Shown: one piece after another, positions 15,399-21,170 of the stretch
How positions within the stretch are numbered: position 1 is the stretch's first letter
Layout: every line of letters begins with the position of its first letter
Assembly (NCBI GenBank): GCA_902572155.1
Contig: CACGET010000013.1
Location: forward strand, 1-24,414
DNA length: 24,414 nt
Direction of reading: 5' to 3'
DNA from: an uncultured Pelagibacteraceae bacterium
GTDB taxonomy: Bacteria > Pseudomonadota > Alphaproteobacteria > Pelagibacterales > Pelagibacteraceae
Notes under the pieces: model-generated
The model's database searches: none
What the model saw: the letters and a program-made list of their open reading frames with translations, nothing else
Told to the model about the DNA's origin: nothing
Position numbers and translations under genes: made by a program

Positions 15399-16323
15399 AT
15401 TTTGGGATTATAAATCACCAAATATATTTGCATATTTACTCTTACCTTTAGCTGTATTAATACAACTAAAAAAATTATTTGAATCTAAACCTAAATTAGA
15501 AATATCGAAAATAAAAACGATTTGTATAGGAAATATTTATATTGGTGGAACTGGCAAAACTTCCTTAAGTATTAAAATTAATGAAATCCTAAATAAAAGA
15601 AATATTAAATCTTGCTTCATAAAAAAGTATTACAAAAACCAAATAGATGAGCAAAAGCTTTTAGAATCCAGAGGAAAACTTTTCACATCCTCTAAAAGAC
15701 AAGATGCAATAAATCAGGCAGTGATGGAAAATTATGAAATTGCAATTTTTGATGATGGTCTTCAAGATATGTCAGTAAATTATAATGTTAAACTTGTATG
15801 TTTTAATAATCTAAATTGGGTTGGAAATGGATTAACTATACCAGCAGGTCCATTGAGAGAAAATTTAAAAAACTTAAAAAAGTATCAAAACGTATTTTTA
15901 AACGGTAATGAAGAAAACTTAGAAAGCATAAAAAAAGATATATTAAAGATTAATTCAGAAATTAATATTCATATTGGAAAATATATAGCGTTGAATCTAG
16001 ATGAATTTGATAAGAATAGTAAATATTTAGTTTTTTCAGGTATTGGAAATCATCAAACTTTCGTATCGATGATCAAAAATTATGGTTTTAATATTTGTAA
16101 AAATATAGAATTTCCTGATCACTATATTTATAAAAAGAAAGATATTACAAAAATTCTAAAATTATCAGAAGAAATGGATTGTAAAATAATCACTACAGAA
16201 AAAGACTATTTAAGATTAAACCAAGATAAAATAGATAAAATTAAATTTATAAAATCTGATTTAAAAATAGTTGATGAAGAAAAATTAATAAATATTATTA
16301 TGAAAAAAAATGAAACAGATTAA
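15379..16323 (+). CDS. lpxK: Tetraacyldisaccharide 4'-kinase
   Basis: This 314-residue P-loop kinase phosphorylates the 4' position of the lipid A disaccharide. An N-terminal membrane-associated segment (about 16-31) precedes the Walker A region GNIYIGGTGKTS (51-62). FDDGLQ (124-129) and the long GNGLTIPAGPLREN block are conserved. H248 in FPDHYIY and TTEKD (272-276) also match the family. Two features are unusual. The position after DDGLQ, normally His (DDGFQH), is D130. The segment carrying the usual GDEP-like acidic motif is shortened, with D90-E91 the best candidate counterpart. Position between waaA and the acyltransferase, with overlaps of 20 and 14 bp, supports the call. It is divergent but probably functional. 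Confidence 0.9.
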   Translation: MNLKKPKFWDYKSPNIFAYLLLPLAVLIQLKKLFESKPKLEISKIKTICIGNIYIGGTGKTSLSIKINEILNKRNIKSCFIKKYYKNQIDEQKLLESRGKLFTSSKRQDAINQAVMENYEIAIFDDGLQDMSVNYNVKLVCFNNLNWVGNGLTIPAGPLRENLKNLKKYQNVFLNGNEENLESIKKDILKINSEINIHIGKYIALNLDEFDKNSKYLVFSGIGNHQTFVSMIKNYGFNICKNIEFPDHYIYKKKDITKILKLSEEMDCKIITTEKDYLRLNQDKIDKIKFIKSDLKIVDEEKLINIIMKKNETD

Positions 16324-17170
16324 ATATTTTTTTCAATTTTCACTTATCATTATTTTTTTTTCTTTGTTTAAAATATTAGGATATAAACTTTCATCAGCTG
16401 TAGGCGGTAAACTGTTTGAGATAGTTGGCCCATTATTTCGTTCAAAAAAATTGATACATTCTAATATCATAAATGCTTTCCCTAATTTAAATATTAAAGA
16501 GATAAATAAAATCAATAAATTAATGTGGAATAATTATGGTCGAGTTTTTGCTGAATATATGTTTATCAAAGATTTTAGAAAAGGCAATCTTCAGAATAAT
16601 ATTAAAATTGAAGGTCAAGAAATATTAGAAAGTATAAAAAATAATAATAAACCAGTTATATTTATTTCAGGTCATTTTAGCAATTTTGAACTGATGGCAA
16701 TGCATTTAGAAAAATCTGGGATAAATTTATCAGCTATATATAGACCATTAAATAATATTTTTTTGAATAATATTATGGAAAGAATAAGAAAAAAATATAT
16801 TTGTAAAAATCAAATTAAAAAAGGAATTGGGGGCATGAAGAAACTAATTAATTTAAAAAAAAATAATTATTCAACAGCTCTAATGATTGATCAAAGAGTT
16901 TCAGAAGGGATAAGTTCTAAATTTTTTAGTAAAGAAGCCCTAACCACAACTATTCCAGCTCAATTGATTAAGAAATTTAATATTTCTGTAGTTCCTGTTT
17001 TTATTGAACGTGTTCAAGATATTAATTTTAAGATTACTGTAAATAAACCAATTAATTTTACTGAAGATACCTCAATTAAAGATATCACAGATAAGTTAAA
17101 CAAAATTTTAGAAAAAATGGTACTACTTAAACCTGAACAATGGATTTGGTCTCATAATCGTTGGAAATAA
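16310..17170 (+). CDS. lpxL: Lipid A late acyltransferase (LpxL/HtrB family)
   Basis: This 286-residue membrane-anchored acyltransferase adds a secondary acyl chain from acyl-ACP to the Kdo-lipid A precursor. An N-terminal hydrophobic helix (about 5-25) precedes the catalytic HX4E motif, H122 and E127, in SGHFSNFELMA. Further family features are AIYRPLNN (substrate/acyl site), MIDQRVSEG and the C-terminal PEQWIWSHNRWK. Only one such gene is present here. Whether a second acyltransferase (LpxM-like) exists elsewhere is unknown, and LpxL cannot be separated from LpxM by motif alone. It overlaps lpxK by 14 bp and is the last gene of the lipid A cluster; its stop touches the stop of the convergent DUF2093 gene. 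Confidence 0.92.
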   Translation: MKQIKYFFQFSLIIIFFSLFKILGYKLSSAVGGKLFEIVGPLFRSKKLIHSNIINAFPNLNIKEINKINKLMWNNYGRVFAEYMFIKDFRKGNLQNNIKIEGQEILESIKNNNKPVIFISGHFSNFELMAMHLEKSGINLSAIYRPLNNIFLNNIMERIRKKYICKNQIKKGIGGMKKLINLKKNNYSTALMIDQRVSEGISSKFFSKEALTTTIPAQLIKKFNISVVPVFIERVQDINFKITVNKPINFTEDTSIKDITDKLNKILEKMVLLKPEQWIWSHNRWK

Positions 17171-17371
17171 TTATTGCTTTTTTTTAATTTTTTCTCGTTT
17201 TTGAAAAGCTTCTTTGTAAGAAAAATAGGGTTCTTGTAATTCTACATTCCAATAATTCAAATTTTCAATACTTATTTGTTTTCCTGATACTGCACACTCA
17301 ACATAGTTGCCAGGTTCTAAAATTTCAAAATTATTTGGTAAATATTTTATTTTTGCTAATTTTTTTGTCAT
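17171..17371 (-). CDS. DUF2093 family small protein
   Basis: This is a 66-residue protein starting at the ATG at 17369-17371. An in-frame extension upstream would run into purD and is unlikely. The core blocks KIKYLPNNFEILEPGNYVEC, AVSGKQISIENLNYWNV and ELQEPYFSYKEAFQKRE match the DUF2093 family found in alphaproteobacteria. The single Cys (in ECAVSGK) is part of that conserved block. Its function is unknown; there is no signal peptide or membrane helix, so it is probably cytosolic. It is divergent from purD with only 21 bp between starts, and converges directly on lpxL with no spacer. Confidence 0.85.
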   Translation of the reverse strand: MTKKLAKIKYLPNNFEILEPGNYVECAVSGKQISIENLNYWNVELQEPYFSYKEAFQKREKIKKKQ

Positions 17372-17392
17372 TTTTAGTTTATATACTTCTAT

Positions 17393-18655
17393 ATGAAAAT
17401 TGGGATAATAGGAAGTGGCGGAAGAGAGCATGCTATTTGTCATAGTTTAAAAAAATCTAATAAAATAAATAAAATTTTTTGTTTTCCAGGTAATGCAGGA
17501 ACAGCACAGTTTGCAGAGAATATAATTCTAGATTTAGATAATTTTGAAACTTTAAAAGATTTTATTATAGAAAACAGAATTGATTTAATTATTGTTGGTC
17601 CAGAAAAACCATTAGTTGATGGTTTAGTTGATTATTTAGAAACATTTAATATTAAGGTATTTGGTCCAAATAAAATAGCTTCTCAGCTAGAAGGTTCAAA
17701 AATATTTACAAAACAACTTTGTGAAAAATACAAAATACCAACAGCTAAATTTGGGGTTTTTGAAAATAAGAATGATTCAAAAAATTTTTTAAAAAATTCA
17801 AAATTTCCAATTGTGATTAAGGCTGACAATTTAGCTTCAGGTAAAGGAGTTTATATTTGTGATAATAAAGATGAAGCTCACACTGCCATAGATGAAATTT
17901 TTAATGGTAAATTTGGAATTGCAAAAAATTTATTAATTGAGGAGTTTCTTGATGGTGAGGAGATGAGTTTTTTTATTATAAGCGATGGTGTTAACATTAA
18001 AAAATTTGGAACTGCTCAAGATCATAAAAGAGTTTTGGAAGGAGATAAGGGGAAAAATACTGGGGGTATGGGTGCATATTCTCCATCTAGACTTATAAGT
18101 GATGAATTAGAAAAAAAAATTATGAACAAAATAATTAATCCTACTTTAAAAGGTTTGTCTGAGCTTGGTAGTCAGTACAAAGGTTTTTTATATGCAGGTT
18201 TAATGATAATAGATAATGAGCCTTATTTAATTGAATACAATGTGCGAATGGGGGATCCTGAATGTCAAACAATACTTCCTAAACTTGAAACAGATTTAGT
18301 GGAAGTTTTCTTAGCATGTTGTGATCAAACTCTAGATACAGTTGTTCTAAATTGGTCAAATAAAAAAAGTTTATGTATCGTAGTTTGTTCAAAGGGTTAT
18401 CCTGATACATTTAAAAAAAATATTGAAATTAAAAATTTAGAAGAAATTAATTTAGAAGTTAATGATTATCTATTTCATGCTGGAACACTAAAAAAAAATG
18501 AAAAAACATTTGCTATTGGTGGCAGAGTTTTAAATTTTATTTCTTTATCTGATGATTTTAGGTTAGCAAAAAATAATATTTTAAAAAATATCAATGAACT
18601 TAATTGGCCTGATGGTTTCTATAGGAAAGATATTGGTTATAAAGTAATAAAGTAA
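17393..18655 (+). CDS. purD: Phosphoribosylamine--glycine ligase (GAR synthetase)
   Basis: This 420-residue ATP-grasp enzyme joins glycine to 5-phosphoribosylamine in the second step of purine synthesis. The N-terminal domain carries GSGGREHA (7-14) and VGPEKPLVDGL. The ATP-grasp portion includes SKIFTKQLCEKYKIPTA, VIKADNLASGKGVYI, LIEEFLDGEEMSF and the AQDHKRVLEGDKGKNTGGMG block. The metal/substrate motif is EYNVRMGDPECQ. Length and motif order are those of the monofunctional bacterial enzyme. The start is 21 bp from the divergent DUF2093 start; the stop overlaps rsmD (TAATG). Confidence 0.97.
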   Translation: MKIGIIGSGGREHAICHSLKKSNKINKIFCFPGNAGTAQFAENIILDLDNFETLKDFIIENRIDLIIVGPEKPLVDGLVDYLETFNIKVFGPNKIASQLEGSKIFTKQLCEKYKIPTAKFGVFENKNDSKNFLKNSKFPIVIKADNLASGKGVYICDNKDEAHTAIDEIFNGKFGIAKNLLIEEFLDGEEMSFFIISDGVNIKKFGTAQDHKRVLEGDKGKNTGGMGAYSPSRLISDELEKKIMNKIINPTLKGLSELGSQYKGFLYAGLMIIDNEPYLIEYNVRMGDPECQTILPKLETDLVEVFLACCDQTLDTVVLNWSNKKSLCIVVCSKGYPDTFKKNIEIKNLEEINLEVNDYLFHAGTLKKNEKTFAIGGRVLNFISLSDDFRLAKNNILKNINELNWPDGFYRKDIGYKVIK

Positions 18656-19215
18656 TGCGTATAATATCTGGATCTTTTAAAGGTAAGAAAATTACCGAAC
18701 CAAAAGACTTTGAGACAAGACCTCTCAAAGATTTAACAAAAGAGTCTATCTTTAATATAATCAAACATTCAAATAAATTTAAAATAAATTTAGCAGATTC
18801 CGATATTCTTGATTTATTTTCTGGTGTTGGTTCCTTTGGAATTGAGTGTCTATCTAGAGGAGCAAAGAGTGTCGTTTTTGTGGAAAACTATGATGGAGTT
18901 TTACCTATATTAAAAAAAAACTTATATGATTTAAAATCTATAGAAAATTATGAAATTATTGAAAAAAATATTATTGATAGTGATATGTTTTCAAATCTCA
19001 AGAAAAAATTTAATATTATTTTTTTAGATCCTCCGTACAAAGATAAAAATTTAGAAAATTTACTAAAAAATATTTATGATGAAAAAATTCTTAATAAAAA
19101 TGGTATTATCATAATTCATAGACACAAAAACGAAAAAGATATAATGCCAAAACAATATAAAGTAATTGAAGAAAAAAAGTATGGAATATCAAAAATAATA
19201 TTTCTAATAATTTAA
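18655..19215 (+). CDS. rsmD: 16S rRNA (guanine-966-N2)-methyltransferase
   Basis: This 186-residue Rossmann-fold methyltransferase modifies G966 of 16S rRNA. The N-terminal MRIISGSFKGKKI and RPLKDLTKESIFNII match the conserved RsmD opening. The SAM-binding motif I is ILDLFSGVGSFGIECLSRGA (51-70). The catalytic motif IV is LDPPY (124-128). It begins within the purD stop codon and ends with its stop overlapping the convergent pgi stop by four bases, so the 3' ends share DNA. The link to purD is probably only positional. Confidence 0.93.
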   Translation: MRIISGSFKGKKITEPKDFETRPLKDLTKESIFNIIKHSNKFKINLADSDILDLFSGVGSFGIECLSRGAKSVVFVENYDGVLPILKKNLYDLKSIENYEIIEKNIIDSDMFSNLKKKFNIIFLDPPYKDKNLENLLKNIYDEKILNKNGIIIIHRHKNEKDIMPKQYKVIEEKKYGISKIIFLII

Positions 19216-20357
19216 ATTAATAACTTTCTTGTTTCTTTTTTAATTAGCTCAACCGCTGGCTGATCATAGGGGTTTAAGTTAAGCGATTTGCCTAACAATA
19301 TTGTCTCTAGAATAAAAAAACAAAACAATTCACCTAATGTTTTTTCATCTAATTTATTAAATTCAAAGCTTCTAAATGGAATTTTTTTTTTTAAAAAAAC
19401 TGTTTCGGTTGCTAATTTTTGAGAATACAAAATCTGATTAGCTGTTTTATTTTTTAAGAATTGATTGCCATCTAAAAATTTCTTGTTATCTATTTTGTTA
19501 GATCTACTGTCTTTCGAAAAGAAAAAAGTAAAGAAATTTTTTTTAAAACCACTTAAATATAGTTGCATTGTACTATGATTATCTTTTGGCATATTAGATA
19601 TTATTGGCAATATACCTTGGCTTTTTTTCCCTAAACTTTCACTTACAAGCTGTTTATACCATTCAAGCAAATTATTGAAATTTGAATTATAGTTAATGAT
19701 TATAGAGTTATACTTTTTATTTTTTAGATAACCCAGTATAGAGCTTACATTAGAAACTAAATTATTCATAAATCGTTTATTTTTAATCAAATTATTTAAT
19801 TGCCTAAATTTATTTGGATTTAGACCCATTAATTCAGCTGGCAACATTCCTACTTCAGACAAAACAGAATACCTTCCACCAATATAATTGTTATGATGAA
19901 TAACCTCTGATTTTAAACTTTCAGCCAGTGAATAAAGGTAACTTTTTTTGTTTTCTGTTATAAAAATATTCTGATCTCTTTTAGATAAAAGAATATTAGC
20001 ATTAGTGATCGTTTCAAGAGTATTTCCAGATTTGGAAATAACTAAATTTAAATATCTTTTTCTTTTTAAATCATATCGAGATTTTAAATTATCAACAAAA
20101 TAAATTTTTTTTTTTATAGATAAAAAATTATAAATTGCTTTTGCGCCTAATATTGAACCACCAATTCCTATAATTCTTATACTCAAATTCTTTTTAAGTC
20201 TATTAATTGTCTTAAAATTATACTTATCTTTATAGCTTTGTTTGAGAGATTCTATAACTTGATTATCTTCTTTTAAAAGATTTTTTAAATTTTTTTTTAC
20301 TTTTAAAGATATTTTAGCACCTTTGAAATTTTTAAATACTGTATTTTTAGTAAACAT
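19212..20357 (-). CDS. pgi: Glucose-6-phosphate isomerase, short divergent form
   Basis: This 381-residue protein has two SIS sugar-isomerase domains and interconverts glucose 6-phosphate and fructose 6-phosphate. Motifs in order are GIGGSILGAKAIYN (64-77), VISKSGNTLETITNA (106-120), IGGRYSVLSEVG (159-170), LVSESLGKKSQGILP (237-251), KDNHSTMQL (258-266) and YDQPAVELIK (364-373). E240 fits the catalytic base, H261 the conserved His and K373 the C-terminal catalytic Lys. It is clearly shorter than typical bacterial Pgi (about 450-550 residues), mainly at the N-terminus and in linkers. The start overlaps the upstream lipoprotein stop. A bifunctional role with other sugar phosphates cannot be excluded. 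Confidence 0.88.
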   Translation of the reverse strand: MFTKNTVFKNFKGAKISLKVKKNLKNLLKEDNQVIESLKQSYKDKYNFKTINRLKKNLSIRIIGIGGSILGAKAIYNFLSIKKKIYFVDNLKSRYDLKRKRYLNLVISKSGNTLETITNANILLSKRDQNIFITENKKSYLYSLAESLKSEVIHHNNYIGGRYSVLSEVGMLPAELMGLNPNKFRQLNNLIKNKRFMNNLVSNVSSILGYLKNKKYNSIIINYNSNFNNLLEWYKQLVSESLGKKSQGILPIISNMPKDNHSTMQLYLSGFKKNFFTFFFSKDSRSNKIDNKKFLDGNQFLKNKTANQILYSQKLATETVFLKKKIPFRSFEFNKLDEKTLGELFCFFILETILLGKSLNLNPYDQPAVELIKKETRKLLI

Positions 20358-20674
20358 TAATTCTTTTTTATTTCCTTAAGAATTAATTTTTCAATTGAAC
20401 TAATAGTTTCATTTCCTTCTTCAAATTCTTCTTTATTTTTAGACCCTAATACCAGTGATTTTACATCTGATTTTCTATCTGCTTCCTCAATTTTTTTTTG
20501 ACTTGGTACTGGTAATTCATTGTAACTAGGAGGTAATATTAACGGTGATTTTTTTTCAACCAAAAATTCTTCGCCACTTCTTTTATTCGGCTCAAATCCT
20601 TTTCTGAGTGTATTGCACGCAGAAAATAAAAAAATAATTGTTAAAAAAACTGTAATTTTTTTAATATTTTTCAT
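20357..20674 (-). CDS. Small lipoprotein, DUF3035-like
   Basis: This 105-residue protein begins with a lipoprotein signal peptide: a basic MKNIKK head, a hydrophobic core, and the lipobox FSAC with C20 as the lipidated cysteine. The mature part has the short motif EEFLVEKKSPLILPPSYNEL (54-73), which matches the DUF3035 pattern of alphaproteobacteria. Its C-terminal half is charged and of low complexity. Residues after the lipobox give no clear sorting signal. Some alphaproteobacterial small lipoproteins with a similar motif have been linked to the BAM outer-membrane assembly complex (BamF-like); that link is tentative here. Position directly after lspA (14-bp overlap) and before pgi fits the common lspA-DUF3035 pairing. 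Confidence 0.8.
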   Translation of the reverse strand: MKNIKKITVFLTIIFLFSACNTLRKGFEPNKRSGEEFLVEKKSPLILPPSYNELPVPSQKKIEEADRKSDVKSLVLGSKNKEEFEEGNETISSIEKLILKEIKKN

Positions 20675-21170
20675 TTATATTCTGTTTATTATTACTAAAA
20701 AATTCTGTCATAATCATGATAATTACTCCTAGTGTTATAAAAACATCAGCTAGATTGAAAATAAACCAATGAAATTCACCTACATGGAAATCTATAAAGT
20801 CTGGCACTGCCTTATAATACAATCTATCGAAGATATTACCTAGAGAACCCGCAAATATACTTAATAAAGCATATCTTTTAAGGCCTTTATTTATACAACA
20901 AATGTATAAAATAAATAAACTTACTAAAATTATAACGATTGTGAGAGCATTATAAAAACTTTTCTCATCAAAAGAAAATAGGCCAAAAGCAATACCCTCG
21001 TTCCAAATTAAATGAATATTTAAAAACTTTGACTCATATAAAATATTATCAAAATTTTTTTTAAATTGTTCCACAACATATAATTTAGAAATTCGATCTA
21101 AACTAAAAATTGTTAAAATAAATATAAAATTTAAAAATAAATTATTTTTTAAAAGTTTTAAATTGGGCAT
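20661..21170 (-). CDS. lspA: Lipoprotein signal peptidase (signal peptidase II)
   Basis: This 169-residue, four-helix inner-membrane aspartyl protease cleaves the signal peptide of prolipoproteins after diacylglyceryl transfer. The two catalytic aspartates are D124 in AVPDFIDFHVG and D142 in FNLADVFI. The supporting GNIFDRL (111-117) and WNEGIAFGLF (56-65) blocks are in place. The gene starts inside the 3' end of ileS (13-bp overlap) and its 3' end overlaps the start of a lipoprotein gene, whose product is a likely substrate. The ileS-lspA order is widely conserved in proteobacteria. Confidence 0.97.
   Translation of the reverse strand: MPNLKLLKNNLFLNFIFILTIFSLDRISKLYVVEQFKKNFDNILYESKFLNIHLIWNEGIAFGLFSFDEKSFYNALTIVIILVSLFILYICCINKGLKRYALLSIFAGSLGNIFDRLYYKAVPDFIDFHVGEFHWFIFNLADVFITLGVIIMIMTEFFSNNKQNINEKY

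Noticed and set aside
17166..17185. Palindrome plus T-run as an intrinsic terminator for lpxL
   Set aside because: The stem is only A/T pairs with no loop room, the T-run encodes Lys codons of the DUF2093 gene on the other strand, and runs of T are common here.
17372..17443. N-terminal extension of the DUF2093 protein into purD
   Set aside because: It would overlap the purD GSGGREHA coding region in antisense, and the extension has no family similarity.
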